A stretch of 61,423 bases of DNA. It comes from Ureibacillus massiliensis 4400831 = CIP 108448 = CCUG 49529. GTDB lineage: Bacteria; Bacillota; Bacilli; Bacillales_A; Planococcaceae. How positions within the stretch are numbered: the first letter of the stretch is position 1; each line of letters begins with the position of its first letter. The stretch lies in the NCBI RefSeq assembly GCF_000772965.1, contig NZ_JPVQ01000023.1, forward strand, positions 1 to 61,423, given 5' to 3'. Positions 42,616 through 52,416 of the stretch are shown here, in pieces. A program made the translations under genes and the position numbers. The notes below the pieces were generated by a model. The model had not been told where the DNA came from. It did no database searches and saw nothing but the letters and a program-made list of their open reading frames with translations.

Positions 42616-43812
42616 ATGTCACGGCAACACATCGGGGTGCTATTTGGGGGAGTATTGTTATTAATTGTTGCTATGGGCATTAGTCGTTTTGCATTTACGC
42701 CTATTTTACCGTTCATGCGAGTTGACGAAGGATTGTCCTTTGAAGCTGCTGGTTATTTAGCATCAAGTAATTACATTGGCTATTTTGTAGGTGCACTTGG
42801 AGCAGGATTTATTTATCGTAATAAAAAGAAATTTTTACTTTTCAACGTTCTACTCAATGTATTATCTATACTTTTAATGGGTTTAACCCATTCTTATCTA
42901 CTATGGATACTTTTACGTTTTATTGCCGGTGCTACGGGTGGCTATATTTTCGTACTGACTTCAAGTATTATAATGGACTATTTAGCCTCCCACTTACTAA
43001 GTCGTTGGTCTGGATATTTATTTTCTGGGATTGGTTTAGGAATTGCTATTTCTGGGTTACTAGTACCTTATATAGAGGTATCTTTTGCATGGGAAGGGAC
43101 TTGGATTAGTCTTGGAGTTTTATCTGGCATGTTCCTATTATCGACGATCGTTTTATGGAGAAATGTAGTTATTCGAGATGGTGAAAAGGTCGAAAAAACG
43201 CAAGAAACTAAAATACTTCAAGGCTTTATGCCGTGGCTAGTCATTGCCTATGGACTAGAAGGGCTCGGGTATATTATAACAGGTACTTTCCTAGTGGATA
43301 TTATTTATAATATCGAAAGTATACGCGCCTTTGCTGGTTTCAGCTGGGTCATCGCAGGCCTAGCTGCAACACCCGCTGCACCCATTTGGATGGCGATGAT
43401 TTCTAAATTATCGACTGTAAAGGTACTATCGTTTGCTTACGTTTTGCAAATAATCGGTATTTTACTTCCCGTTTTCTCGCAGACTGCTTGGAGTGTTTTA
43501 TTATCAGCCTTTTTATATGGCTTTACCTTCGTAGGAATTGTTTCATTATCAACTGCATACGCACGAGAATTATTCCCAAAACAAAGTGGATCTGTCGTTT
43601 CTATCCTAACTGCTGTATATGCATTAGGGCAAATCGTAGGTCCAGTATTTGCAGGCTTTTTTGAATCGTGGTTCAATAGCTTTAAAGCACCGCTTGCTTT
43701 TGCTGGTTCAATGATTATCCTTGCCCTTGCCACATTAATCTTCGGTAAGCTTTTTAGTGATCGAAAGCTTCATGAGCATGTAAAAGAAGTACCCAATGAA
43801 GTAACGAAATAA
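42616..43812 (+). CDS. YbfB/YjiJ-family MFS transporter
   Basis: 398 aa, 12 helices. N-terminus MGISRFAFTPILPFM followed by EAAGYLASSNYIGYFVGAL is the hallmark of the YbfB/YjiJ (MFS_4) family. Substrate unknown. Divergent from the RpiR regulator with a 269-nt shared promoter region. ATG behind AAAAAGGGG. Confidence 0.88.
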   Translation: MSRQHIGVLFGGVLLLIVAMGISRFAFTPILPFMRVDEGLSFEAAGYLASSNYIGYFVGALGAGFIYRNKKKFLLFNVLLNVLSILLMGLTHSYLLWILLRFIAGATGGYIFVLTSSIIMDYLASHLLSRWSGYLFSGIGLGIAISGLLVPYIEVSFAWEGTWISLGVLSGMFLLSTIVLWRNVVIRDGEKVEKTQETKILQGFMPWLVIAYGLEGLGYIITGTFLVDIIYNIESIRAFAGFSWVIAGLAATPAAPIWMAMISKLSTVKVLSFAYVLQIIGILLPVFSQTAWSVLLSAFLYGFTFVGIVSLSTAYARELFPKQSGSVVSILTAVYALGQIVGPVFAGFFESWFNSFKAPLAFAGSMIILALATLIFGKLFSDRKLHEHVKEVPNEVTK

Positions 43813-43820
43813 AAAAGTCT

Positions 43821-43852
43821 AAAAGCTGCATTTCATTGTTGCAGCTTTTTCA
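43821..43852 (+). terminator. Terminator of the YbfB gene
   Basis: AAAAGCTGCA / TGCAGCTTTT with a 9-nt loop then TCATTTC. Confidence 0.85.
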
Positions 43853-44526
43853 TTTCTAAATATCAGCATATCTATGACTCTCACCCATTTACATTAAGTC
43901 ATTCTCCCAATTCATAATGGTTAATAGACTATTTCCTCATTATTTTTCTATAAAATTTACACATTTTTTTGCAACATTGGCTATTCGTCCATTTACAAAA
44001 CTATTAAGTGAATAAGATGTTAACAAAGGAGGTGTAGAAATAAAGTCCAATCTCAATCCTTCTCACTATAATTTTTGAACAATGATCACATTGCTTGATG
44101 ATATATACTAAAAAATCTTGATAGGTTCGAAAACTATACTAATTGCGGATTTAAAATAATATACCCATTGGACAATTAAGGAATTTCGAAACTATTTTTC
44201 TACTTAATCAAAACACATTAGGCCTAGAAAAAATCCCCTTTTAAAAGTCTCCCTAAGCACTATACAAAGTTAATTGAGACACACTGACTTAATAATTATT
44301 TCTAGGTTATCTTTACCACAAATTAACCACTTAATATCATCTCTTTCTTGGGATCCTTTAGTTTGCCTCCACTAAGGGATCCTTTTAATTTTCGATTATT
44401 TTTGGGTACGATATATAAAGATTAATACTTCCATTTTTACAGGGAGGTTATCTATCTTCTTGACTACCAACCCCTTTTCATGTTTATGTTCATATAACTA
44501 CACTTCAATTTCATTAAGGAGAAAAT
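43853..44526. other. 674-nt region without a convincing gene
   Basis: A/T-rich. It contains a strong Shine-Dalgarno AAAGGAGGTG at 44026-44035 followed by no ATG; with ATA at 44040 the frame gives IKSNLNPSHYNF and stops. A terminator-type hairpin at 44351-44390 has no gene before it. Either a small transcript is made here or this is a decayed gene. Confidence 0.5.
44351..44390 (+). terminator. Ownerless terminator before the MFS efflux gene
   Basis: GGATCCTTTAGT / ACTAAGGGATCC with an 8-nt loop, then TTTTAATTTT. It could attenuate the MFS gene that starts 137 nt later or end a small RNA. Confidence 0.7.
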
Positions 44527-45699
44527 ATGAGCTCCAAGGTTTCAAAAGTTACCATTATCATTTTATTAAGTAATATATTTGTTTCATTTGTCGGAATAGG
44601 ACTTGTTATCCCTGTATTACCGACAATCATGGATGAGCTTGATTTGAATGGATCATATGTAGGGTATATGGTCGCGGCTTTTTCCATTGCTCAATTTATC
44701 GTCTCACCATTTGCAGGAAAATGGGCAGATATCGTTGGAAGAAAACGAATGATTATATTAGGATTAATCATTTTTAGCTTTTCTGAGTTTTTATTTGGGA
44801 TTGGACAATCTATTGAAGTATTATTTCTTTCTAGAATTCTTGGCGGTGTAAGTAGTGCATTTATTATGCCTTCCGTAACGGCTTTTATCGCTGATATAAC
44901 GACTGTTCAGGATCGAGCGAAAATATTAGGCTATATGTCAGCAGCTATTAATACAGGATTTATTATAGGACCTGGTATCGGAGGTTTTCTTGCAGGGTTA
45001 GGCTCCAGAGCACCTTTTTTTGCCGCAGCTATTTTAGCGGGACTTGCTGCAATTTTATCTTTTATTTACTTAAAAGAACCAGATCGTGTACAAAACGAAT
45101 CGAATATTCCCACTGAAAAGTTTGGAATGAAACGAATTTTTAGTGGCCTATATCTCATTCCCTTTTTACTACTCTTTACTTCGACCTTTGGGTTAGCATC
45201 ATTCGAGTCATTATTCAGCTTATTTGTGGATCATAAATTTCAGTTTACACCATTTGATATTGCTATTATTGTGACAGGTGGTGGATTAGTTGGTGCAATT
45301 GTTCAAGTACTTTTCTTTGATCCTTTAACTAAGAAATTAGGCGAAATTGTTCTTGTTCGTTACTGCTTTATTTTTTCCGCACTGCTTGTATGGATTATGA
45401 CTGTAGTGGAAACTTATTTAGCAGTTATGATTACGTCATGTATTATTTTTGTTGGCTTTGACTTAATAAGACCAGCTATTACTTCTTTTTTAACAAAAGT
45501 TGCAAGAAATGAGCAAGGATTTGTAGGCGGAATGAATTCCATGTTTACAAGCTTAGGAAATATTTTCGGCCCTATTGCTGGGGGTCTACTATTTGATGAA
45601 AATATCCATTACCCTTACTATTTTGCAACGATTATATTAATTCTTAGCATTTTCTTGTCAGCCTTTTGGGTTAACACCAAAGAAAACTCCATCAAATAA
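44527..45699 (+). CDS. MFS drug-efflux transporter, NorA/Bmr-like
   Basis: 390 aa, 12 helices. Motif A GKWADIVGRKRMI, motif C-like GYMSAAINTGFIIGPGIGGFLAG and N-terminal VIPVLPTIMDELDLNG are of the DHA1 drug:H+ antiporter group. Drug profile unknown. Preceded by AAGGAG and by an ownerless terminator, which might regulate it by attenuation. Confidence 0.87.
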   Translation: MSSKVSKVTIIILLSNIFVSFVGIGLVIPVLPTIMDELDLNGSYVGYMVAAFSIAQFIVSPFAGKWADIVGRKRMIILGLIIFSFSEFLFGIGQSIEVLFLSRILGGVSSAFIMPSVTAFIADITTVQDRAKILGYMSAAINTGFIIGPGIGGFLAGLGSRAPFFAAAILAGLAAILSFIYLKEPDRVQNESNIPTEKFGMKRIFSGLYLIPFLLLFTSTFGLASFESLFSLFVDHKFQFTPFDIAIIVTGGGLVGAIVQVLFFDPLTKKLGEIVLVRYCFIFSALLVWIMTVVETYLAVMITSCIIFVGFDLIRPAITSFLTKVARNEQGFVGGMNSMFTSLGNIFGPIAGGLLFDENIHYPYYFATIILILSIFLSAFWVNTKENSIK

Positions 45700-45702
45700 T
45701 AA

Positions 45703-45743
45703 AAGCGATTCATCCCAAACCTACATTTGATGATGAATCGCTT
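45703..45743. terminator. Bidirectional terminator
   Basis: AAGCGATTCATC / GATGAATCGCTT with a 17-nt loop between convergent MFS and rpoN genes; T-run on the minus side. Confidence 0.82.
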
Positions 45744-45791
45744 ACATTGTTACAAAAAATGGAATCTCTTAACATACTAGATATGCCCATT

Positions 45792-47129
45792 TTATCTTTT
45801 TATTCTTTTTGTTGATTGCAATATCCCCATTTCTTCCCGATATTTCGCAACCGTTCTTCTTGCAATTTGGATCCCTTCAGCAAGTAAAATATTTGCAATT
45901 TTTTGGTCGGAATAAGGCTTTTTGATGTTTTCATTTTCTATAATTGACTTAATTTTTTCTTTAATCATAATAGTAGATTCCGTCGAACCATTATTCATTT
46001 TCAAACCGCGCATCAATAACATTTTTAAAGGAAATGTCCCTTTTGGTGTTTGAATGTACTTTTTGCTTATTGCACGGCTAACTGTTGATTCATGCACATC
46101 CATTTGTTTTGCCACGTCTTTCAATCTTAGCGGCTGTAATGCTTTCAAACCATGCTTAAAGATTGCTTGTTGTTTTTCCAATATAATTTTTGTCACTTTA
46201 TATAGTGTTTCGTGTCTTTGTTCGATTCCCTTTAGTAAAAGCATTGCATCCGAAAATTTTCCTTTTAAATATCCTTTTACATCTTCATTCGTTTTCATTA
46301 ACTCATCATAATAAGTATTAATCGAAATTTGTGGTAAGTAGCTTTCGTTAATACGAATAATATATTCTCCATGGAATTCTTCTACTATAATATCCGGGAT
46401 GATATGTTCAGTCCGAACCGTATCAAATTCATTCGCTGGATATGGATTTAGCTGTTGAATAAATGAAAAAATATTTTTGACCGTTTCTTCAGGAATTTGA
46501 TATTGTTCAGCTATATGTAGGAATCTTCTATCTGCTAATTCTTCCAAATGTAGTTGTACAAAGACCTCTGCTAATTCCGGGGCATTCTTTTGGTGTTTTA
46601 TTTGTAATAATAAGCATTCCTTTAAATTTCTTGCGCCTACTCCATACGGTTCAAAGCCCTGTAATATGGTGAGCAATTCTTCACATTTTGAAATCGGGAC
46701 AGTAAACATTTCAGCTACTTCATTCATATCACATTCTAAATAACCGTGGCTATTTAAACTATGAATATAAAATAAAATAATTTGCCTTTCCAATGGTGTT
46801 AGATTTTTAACCATAGACAACTGCCCAGTCAAATATTTTTCTAAAGATTCCTCGGTACTTCTTAATAGATTAAGAGAATCAAATTGTTCATGTTCAACAG
46901 CCTTTGATTTTTCATATTGATTACGATCTAACCGGGCTAACTCGATGAATTGTTTTTCTTCAGAAAGAGGGGCCTCTGCTTCTAAAACTGGATTTGCATT
47001 TACTTCATCATGTATATAATCTACGAGCTCTTGCATTGAATATTTTAATATCTCTAAAGAATGCTTTTGTTGTTGATTTAAAATATATTTGGTTTCAAGC
47101 TTTTGTTGTAAATTCATTGATAAAGCCAC
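45792..47129 (-). CDS. rpoN: RNA polymerase sigma-54 factor
   Basis: 445 aa. Gln/Leu-rich region I at the N-terminus (LQQKLETKYILNQQQKHSLE), core-binding middle domain (LTPLERQIILFYIHSL; YGVGARNLKECLLLQI), HTH (DVAKQMDVHESTVSRAISKKY) and RpoN box ARRTVAKYRE at the end. It directs transcription from -24/-12 promoters that need an AAA activator. It follows the rocR-like activator by 31 nt on the same strand, so factor and activator are probably co-expressed. GTG start after AAAGGGGGC. Confidence 0.95.
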   Translation of the reverse strand: MALSMNLQQKLETKYILNQQQKHSLEILKYSMQELVDYIHDEVNANPVLEAEAPLSEEKQFIELARLDRNQYEKSKAVEHEQFDSLNLLRSTEESLEKYLTGQLSMVKNLTPLERQIILFYIHSLNSHGYLECDMNEVAEMFTVPISKCEELLTILQGFEPYGVGARNLKECLLLQIKHQKNAPELAEVFVQLHLEELADRRFLHIAEQYQIPEETVKNIFSFIQQLNPYPANEFDTVRTEHIIPDIIVEEFHGEYIIRINESYLPQISINTYYDELMKTNEDVKGYLKGKFSDAMLLLKGIEQRHETLYKVTKIILEKQQAIFKHGLKALQPLRLKDVAKQMDVHESTVSRAISKKYIQTPKGTFPLKMLLMRGLKMNNGSTESTIMIKEKIKSIIENENIKKPYSDQKIANILLAEGIQIARRTVAKYREEMGILQSTKRIKR

Positions 47130-47160
47130 ATTTACGCCCCCTTTCCAATATGTAATTTTA

Positions 47161-48540
47161 TTACAATCGAATATTTAATCGCTTCATACGATACTGTAAG
47201 CTTTGTCTACTAATTCCCAAGCTCTTTGCAGTATTTGTAATGTGATTTCCATTTTTTATTAAATTTTGTTCGATGTATTGTTTTTCAAATAGAGCAAGTT
47301 GCTCTGTTAAATTTGTATTTGTACTCATTTTGTTGGATTCAATAAAAGGATGAAGTGCAACTTCTTCTTCTGACTCACTTCTTCGATATTGATACGGTAA
47401 ATGATGCATTTCAATCCTGTCTTCATAATTTATTAAATTCATCGATGCTTCGATTACATGTTCTAATTCACGAACATTTCCAGGCCAGCTATGAGACACA
47501 AAGAATTGTAAAACTTCTTTTGATACGCCCTTTACATTCAATTTAAATAAATCATTATATTTTTTAATAAACTCATCAACTAATAAAGGAATATCTTCTC
47601 TACGCTCTCGAAGCGGTGGAATCAATAACGATACAACAGCCAACCGATAATACAAGTCTTTTCGTAAATGATTATTAGCAACTGCATCTATTGGATCCTC
47701 ATTTACCGTTGCGATAACACGAACATCCACTGGAATTTCTTCTGATCCTCCAATTCTTCGTACTTTTCTTTCCTGAAGAACACGTAATAACTTTGCCTGT
47801 AGTGCAAAATTTAGCGAATTCAGTTCATCCAATAATAGTGTCCCACCTTGAGCAAGCTCAAATAACCCAGGATTATCGATGGCTCCTGTAAAAGAACCTT
47901 TTGTCGTACCAAACAATATTCCCTCTATTAAGGAATCTGGTAACGCTGCGCAGTTTTGCGTAATAAAAGGTCCTGTTGCTCGATCACTCTCGGCATGAAT
48001 ACTTTGCGCGAATAACTCTTTTCCCGTCCCTGTTTCACCAATTATTAAAACGTTAGAATTTGTTCTAGTTGCTCTTTTTGCAAAGCTTTTTACTTCTTCT
48101 AACTCATGACTTTGACCGATAATTTGTTGAAACGTAAAATCCGTTTTCGTTTGCCTTACTTTTTGCCGCATTAATCGTTCCATTTTCGTTACGTCTGTTG
48201 CAATTTCCACCGCACCATAAATGTTACCTTCTAGTTCTATTGGAAAAGTATTATTTACTGTTGTAATTTCAACACCGCGATTATTAAAATAGGTTTGTTT
48301 CACATTAACGATTTCTTCGCCATTCTCTAGAGATTTTAGTAAGGTACTGCTTTGATTTTCTTGGAAATGAAAAACCTCTCGGACATCCTTGTACAACACA
48401 TCTTCCTTTTCCATAGCTTCCATTTCGCACATTTTATTATTATAAATAATCGTTTTTCCATCTTCATCCACAGCGTGAATACCAACACTTACACGATCAA
48501 TAATTTCTTCATAAAGCTTTGTTAGGATTTTTTGATTCAA
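47161..48540 (-). CDS. rocR: Sigma-54-dependent activator, RocR
   Basis: 459 aa. PAS sensor (about 10-120), AAA+ domain with Walker A GETGTGKE (168-175), sigma-54 contact loop GSFTGA (215-220), Walker B LLLDEL (235-240), and a Fis-type HTH at the C-terminus (NTAKSLGISRQSLQYRMKRL). Length and layout match B. subtilis RocR, the ornithine/citrulline-responsive activator of arginine catabolism. It is divergent from rocD, whose promoter is of sigma-54 type. TTG start behind GAGGTGATAG. Confidence 0.9.
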   Translation of the reverse strand: MNQKILTKLYEEIIDRVSVGIHAVDEDGKTIIYNNKMCEMEAMEKEDVLYKDVREVFHFQENQSSTLLKSLENGEEIVNVKQTYFNNRGVEITTVNNTFPIELEGNIYGAVEIATDVTKMERLMRQKVRQTKTDFTFQQIIGQSHELEEVKSFAKRATRTNSNVLIIGETGTGKELFAQSIHAESDRATGPFITQNCAALPDSLIEGILFGTTKGSFTGAIDNPGLFELAQGGTLLLDELNSLNFALQAKLLRVLQERKVRRIGGSEEIPVDVRVIATVNEDPIDAVANNHLRKDLYYRLAVVSLLIPPLRERREDIPLLVDEFIKKYNDLFKLNVKGVSKEVLQFFVSHSWPGNVRELEHVIEASMNLINYEDRIEMHHLPYQYRRSESEEEVALHPFIESNKMSTNTNLTEQLALFEKQYIEQNLIKNGNHITNTAKSLGISRQSLQYRMKRLNIRL

Positions 48541-48563
48541 AAACTATCACCTCTACTCCATCA

Positions 48564-48621
48564 TAACGCAAAAAAATTTGGCGAAAAAGATTAATTGTTC
48601 AAAAATTTTGCGCAAAAAGAT
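48564..48621. promoter_or_regulatory. Probable RocR upstream activating sites
   Basis: Two related blocks, TTTGGCGAAAAAGATT (48577-48592) and TTTTGCGCAAAAAGATT (48606-48622), the second containing the palindrome TTTTGCGCAAAA. They lie 45-90 nt before the sigma-54 promoter. Confidence 0.6.
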
Positions 48622-48664
48622 TTTTCTAACCCATTACTTAAGCCGAGATGTCACCATTTAAAAG

Positions 48665-48682
48665 TTGGCATGAAAATTGCTA
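48665..48682 (+). promoter_or_regulatory. Sigma-54 (-24/-12) promoter of rocD
   Basis: TTGGCATGAAAATTGCTA: GG at 48667-48668 and GC at 48679-48680, exactly 10 nt between, matching TGGCAC-N5-TTGCW. It gives a leader of about 165 nt to rocD; nothing else is seen in that leader. Confidence 0.9.
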
Positions 48683-48860
48683 TATATTTTATAAAGTGTA
48701 ACTGAAAAATGACTTATAGAATAGTATATATTTCTTTCAATGAAGTGTTTTTACTTACTCTTTGGAAATACTAAAATGTCGCAAGGGTAATTTTATTAAT
48801 TTTGTATTTAATTTTACTCATCATTTTCAGATACGAATAAAAATTTAGGAGGAATTTTAT

Positions 48861-50057
48861 ATGACAAACGCAACATCATCTAACTTAATTGAAAAAACGG
48901 ACAAATTCGGTGCACATAACTATCATCCACTACCAATTGTTGTTTCAGAAGCTGAAGGCGTTTGGGTAAAAGATCCTGAAGGCAACAAATATATGGATAT
49001 GTTATCCGCATATTCTGCCCTTAACCAAGGTCATCGCCATCCAAAAATTATTAAAGCTTTAATCGATCAAGCAAACCGTGTTACTTTAACTTCTCGTGCA
49101 TTTCATAATGATCAGCTTGGTCCTTGGTATGAAAAATTAACTCAAATGACTGGCAAAAACATGGTTTTACCAATGAATACTGGTGCAGAAGCTGTAGAAT
49201 CAGCAATTAAAGTTGCTCGTCGTTGGGCTTACGAAGTAAAAGGTGTTGAAGATAATAAAGCTGAGATTATCGGCTGTAACGGAAACTTCCACGGACGTAC
49301 AATGGGCGCTGTTTCGTTATCTTCAGAAAAAGAATATCAACGCGGTTTTGGACCAATCTTACCTGGATTTAAATTAATTCCTTATGGTGACGTAGAAAGC
49401 TTAAAGGCTGCTATTACACCTAACACTGCCGCTTTCATCGTTGAACCAATTCAAGGTGAAGCCGGAATTGTAATGCCTCCAAAAGGCTTCTTAAAGGCAG
49501 CAGAGCAAATTTGTAAAGAAAATAATGTATTATTTATCACGGATGAAATTCAAACAGGTCTAGCTCGTACGGGTAAAATGTTCGCTCACCAATGGGATGA
49601 TGTAACACCTGATGTAATCATTTTAGGGAAAGCTCTTGGCGGTGGCGTAATGCCAATTTCAGCTGTAGTTGCAAACAGTGACATCCTTGGTGTACTAAAC
49701 CCAGGTTCTCACGGTTCTACTTTCGGTGGTAACCCTCTTGCTTGTGCAGTTTCATTAGCTTCTTTAGAAGTACTGGAAGAAGAAAATTTAACTGAACGTT
49801 CTTTAGAATTAGGTAACTACTTCCAAGAGCAGCTTCGTGGGATTAATAACCCAGTCATTAAAGAAGTTCGCGGTAGCGGATTATTTATCGGGGTGGAATT
49901 AACGGAACCAGCTCGTAAATATTGTGAACAGTTAATGGAAAAAGGCTTACTTTGTAAAGAAACTCATGATTATGTTATCCGTTTTGCACCACCATTAATT
50001 ATTTCTAAAGAAGAAATTGATTGGGCATTAGAACATATTCAATCAATTTTTGCTTAA
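48861..50057 (+). CDS. rocD: Ornithine aminotransferase
   Basis: 398 aa, class III PLP aminotransferase. Pyridoxal lysine is Lys257 in [24 protein letters not shown] holds the PLP Asp; [11 protein letters not shown] and FHGRTMG are as in OAT. It converts ornithine and 2-oxoglutarate to glutamate semialdehyde and glutamate in arginine breakdown. ATG after AGGAGGAATTTTAT. Driven by the sigma-54 promoter and RocR gene just upstream. No rocF or rocA lies in this window. Confidence 0.95.
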   Translation: MTNATSSNLIEKTDKFGAHNYHPLPIVVSEAEGVWVKDPEGNKYMDMLSAYSALNQGHRHPKIIKALIDQANRVTLTSRAFHNDQLGPWYEKLTQMTGKNMVLPMNTGAEAVESAIKVARRWAYEVKGVEDNKAEIIGCNGNFHGRTMGAVSLSSEKEYQRGFGPILPGFKLIPYGDVESLKAAITPNTAAFIVEPIQGEAGIVMPPKGFLKAAEQICKENNVLFITDEIQTGLARTGKMFAHQWDDVTPDVIILGKALGGGVMPISAVVANSDILGVLNPGSHGSTFGGNPLACAVSLASLEVLEEENLTERSLELGNYFQEQLRGINNPVIKEVRGSGLFIGVELTEPARKYCEQLMEKGLLCKETHDYVIRFAPPLIISKEEIDWALEHIQSIFA

Positions 50058-50101
50058 TATTTTCTTAAGTATTAATTTGTAATATAGGTGAACTATAGAA
50101 A

Positions 50102-50150
50102 AAAGCCGAAGTTACATTGAGCATTACTCAATAGCTTCGGCTTTTAAAAT
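50102..50150. terminator. Bidirectional terminator after rocD
   Basis: AAAAGCCGAAG / CTTCGGCTTTT with an inner ATTGAG / CTCAAT stem; also serves the convergent TusA-like gene. Confidence 0.88.
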
Positions 50151-50213
50151 AAAAGGGAAATACCTTCTATGTTGTTTCGTGCTTTTATGATTTTTACTAA
50201 AAATTCATGTTCG

Positions 50214-50438
50214 TTAGTTTTTCTTAATGGTAATAGTCCAAGTTGCAGTATCGATTTGTTCGAAATTTGTTACTGAATGCCCCGCTTCTGCAGCCCAACG
50301 TGGAATAGATTCTGTACCTTGCGTACAGTCAAATTCTACAATGAGTTCATCTCCTGAATTTAATTCAGTGATTGCTTCTTTTGCTTCAATTAAAGGGAAA
50401 GGACATACCATTCCTAATACTTCTAGCTTTTTTTGCAT
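50214..50438 (-). CDS. TusA-family sulfur carrier
   Basis: 74 aa, TusA/SirA fold. Catalytic Cys12 lies in the CPxP motif (VCPFPLIEAKEAI). It carries persulfide sulfur in the cytosol. Encoded 15 nt downstream of a YeeE/YedE transporter, the usual TsuA-TusA pairing for thiosulfate uptake. Confidence 0.9.
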   Translation of the reverse strand: MQKKLEVLGMVCPFPLIEAKEAITELNSGDELIVEFDCTQGTESIPRWAAEAGHSVTNFEQIDTATWTITIKKN

Positions 50439-50453
50439 TTCTATTTTCCTCCT

Positions 50454-51524
50454 TTATGTTGTTGGTACACTTTGAAGTTTTGTAGCCTTTGCTTTTTGAC
50501 GAGGACGGACAAAAACAAAATAGCTAGCAGTCCAAGTGCCTAGTATCATAAATGCAAGAGCAATCCATCCTTGCCATGTCATCATCGCTGTCATGACTAA
50601 ACCATTACCAATTGAGCAACCACCAGCAATACTAGCACCGAAGCCCATTAAATTACCACCGACGAAGCTATTAATACCTGTTTTCACATCAGGCATTCTA
50701 AAGCGAAATTCATTACTAGCTTTTGCAGCAATAAACGACCCTACGAAAATACCAAGTACTAAAAATACACCCCAGTTTAAAAAGCTATTATCGCCCGTTG
50801 TTAAATATTGAAGAATATTCGCTGAAGGCGTTGTAATACCTAATCCAGAAATTCGACCAGTTGCAACACTTAACGGCCAAGCCAGTATTGCAATAACCCC
50901 AACTAAAGTTGCAGTTACAAATGGATGCCAACGTTTCTCAAATAGAATATGAGCTAATCCAGTACGTTTTGGTTTTAATAATGGAATTGAAACTTTTGGT
51001 TTTGATAGTTGTTTATATACGATAAATAACACAATGGCAGCAAAAGGAATAATGATAAACCAATGATTTACCCCAAACGTTCCTGCAATAGAATTGGAAG
51101 GTAATTCAGAACCACTTTGTATTTTCTGATTTAATGGCAACAATACGCCCGTTTTCATAATTGCAGCCATTAGCATATAACCAGCTAAAGCAATCCAGCT
51201 CCCTATTAGTCCTTCTCCAGCACGATACCATGTACCTGTCGCACAACCACCGGCAAATATAATTCCAATACCAAAAATAAATGATCCTACAATAACCGCT
51301 ACTATCGGAAGTGAGCCCGCAGAATATTCAAACACACCAAAATCTATTAGTAAAAACACACCAATACTTTGTACTGCAATGGCAATTAATAAGGCATAAA
51401 ACATACGATTATCCTTTGCGATATACATATCACGGAAACCGCCCGTTAAACAAAATCGCCCTCTTTGCATTACAAATCCAAGTAATGCCCCACAAATCAG
51501 TCCTGTCAAAATCATATACGTCAC
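50454..51524 (-). CDS. YeeE/YedE (TsuA)-like thiosulfate transporter
   Basis: 356 aa, about nine helices. Three conserved cysteines in helix-loop motifs GRFCLTGGFRD, AGGCATGTWYRAGEG and AGGCSIGNGL correspond to the cysteines proposed to pass thiosulfate through TsuA. With the TusA-like partner, it probably imports thiosulfate sulfur. ATG with AGGTGTC upstream; single operon of two genes. Confidence 0.88.
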   Translation of the reverse strand: MTYMILTGLICGALLGFVMQRGRFCLTGGFRDMYIAKDNRMFYALLIAIAVQSIGVFLLIDFGVFEYSAGSLPIVAVIVGSFIFGIGIIFAGGCATGTWYRAGEGLIGSWIALAGYMLMAAIMKTGVLLPLNQKIQSGSELPSNSIAGTFGVNHWFIIIPFAAIVLFIVYKQLSKPKVSIPLLKPKRTGLAHILFEKRWHPFVTATLVGVIAILAWPLSVATGRISGLGITTPSANILQYLTTGDNSFLNWGVFLVLGIFVGSFIAAKASNEFRFRMPDVKTGINSFVGGNLMGFGASIAGGCSIGNGLVMTAMMTWQGWIALAFMILGTWTASYFVFVRPRQKAKATKLQSVPTT

Positions 51525-51735
51525 TTTATTGACACCTCCATTTAATTCTTAGTAAATTGGTAAGGATATAATACCTTGTATTCAGGTAGGATTACAATAG
51601 TAAATATTTATCAAATGTTTACTAAATTTTTGATATTTTAATACTTTTATAGACAAACTTTCTTACCATAAGAACTTCATCGCAACTTTACCCTTATTAG
51701 GCTATAGTAATAATACAAAGATTAAAGGAGTACAT

Positions 51736-52293
51736 ATGATGATAAAAACCATTTACATCTCTGGTTATAGACCCCATGAACTAGGCATTTTCAATGACAA
51801 ACACCCTGGCATTCCTATTATTAAAAAAGCGATTGAAAACGAGCTAAGAACCTTAATTGAAGAGGGACTTGAATGGGTCGTGCTAACAGGGCAACAAGGT
51901 GTTGAAACTTGGGCTGCAGAAGTGATACTTGAATTAAAGTCTGAATTTCCTCATCTAAAATATTCCGTCATTACCCCATTTTTAGATCAAGAAAAAAACT
52001 GGAACGAAATTAAAAAAGAAAAATATATTTATATAGTAAGTAAAGCGGATTTTGTCACAAGTGTTTCGAAACGCCCTTATGAGGCACCCTGGCAGTTTAT
52101 TGAAAAAGACAAATTTATCATTCAACATACCGACGCTTTATTATTGATTTACGATGAGGAAAATGAAGGCTCCCCTAAATATGTAAAAAAGCTTGCTGAA
52201 AAATATGCTGAAAAATTCGATTATCCTTTACGAATTATTAACGCCTATGATTTGCAAGTTATTGCAGATGAATTGCAACAAAAGGATTGGTAA
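51736..52293 (+). CDS. ypsA: YpsA (DUF1273, SLOG-fold protein)
   Basis: 185 aa. Pattern ISGYRPHELGIFNDKHPGI, LTGQQGVETWAAEV and YEAPWQF is that of the YpsA family, a Rossmann-like SLOG protein that affects cell division and oxidative stress in Bacillus and Staphylococcus. The usual partner gpsB is not next to it here. ATG behind AAAGGAGTACAT. Confidence 0.9.
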   Translation: MMIKTIYISGYRPHELGIFNDKHPGIPIIKKAIENELRTLIEEGLEWVVLTGQQGVETWAAEVILELKSEFPHLKYSVITPFLDQEKNWNEIKKEKYIYIVSKADFVTSVSKRPYEAPWQFIEKDKFIIQHTDALLLIYDEENEGSPKYVKKLAEKYAEKFDYPLRIINAYDLQVIADELQQKDW

Positions 52294-52343
52294 TAAAATT
52301 TATAGAATTTCATAAGCTATTTAATAATTTCCTAAAAAATATT

Positions 52344-52372
52344 CTGACATTTATAACAAATTTTGTTATAAT
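52344..52372 (+). promoter_or_regulatory. Promoter overlapped by a perfect 21-bp palindrome
   Basis: CTGACA (52344-52349), 17 nt, TATAAT (52367-52372). Bases 52351-52371 form a perfect palindrome with arms TTATAACAAA / TTTGTTATAA around one central T, filling the spacer and -10. Strong operator candidate; PerR-like in its outer TTATAA but not a canonical PerR box. Confidence 0.75.
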
Positions 52373-52416
52373 AGTCGAATAACTTAATTTTCCATTTATT
52401 TAAAGGAGTTGATTGG

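Noticed and set aside
48623-48860. Additional sigma-A promoter for rocD
   Set aside because: Some TATAAT-like text is present in the A/T-rich leader, but no -35 partner at proper spacing; the sigma-54 site explains the gene.
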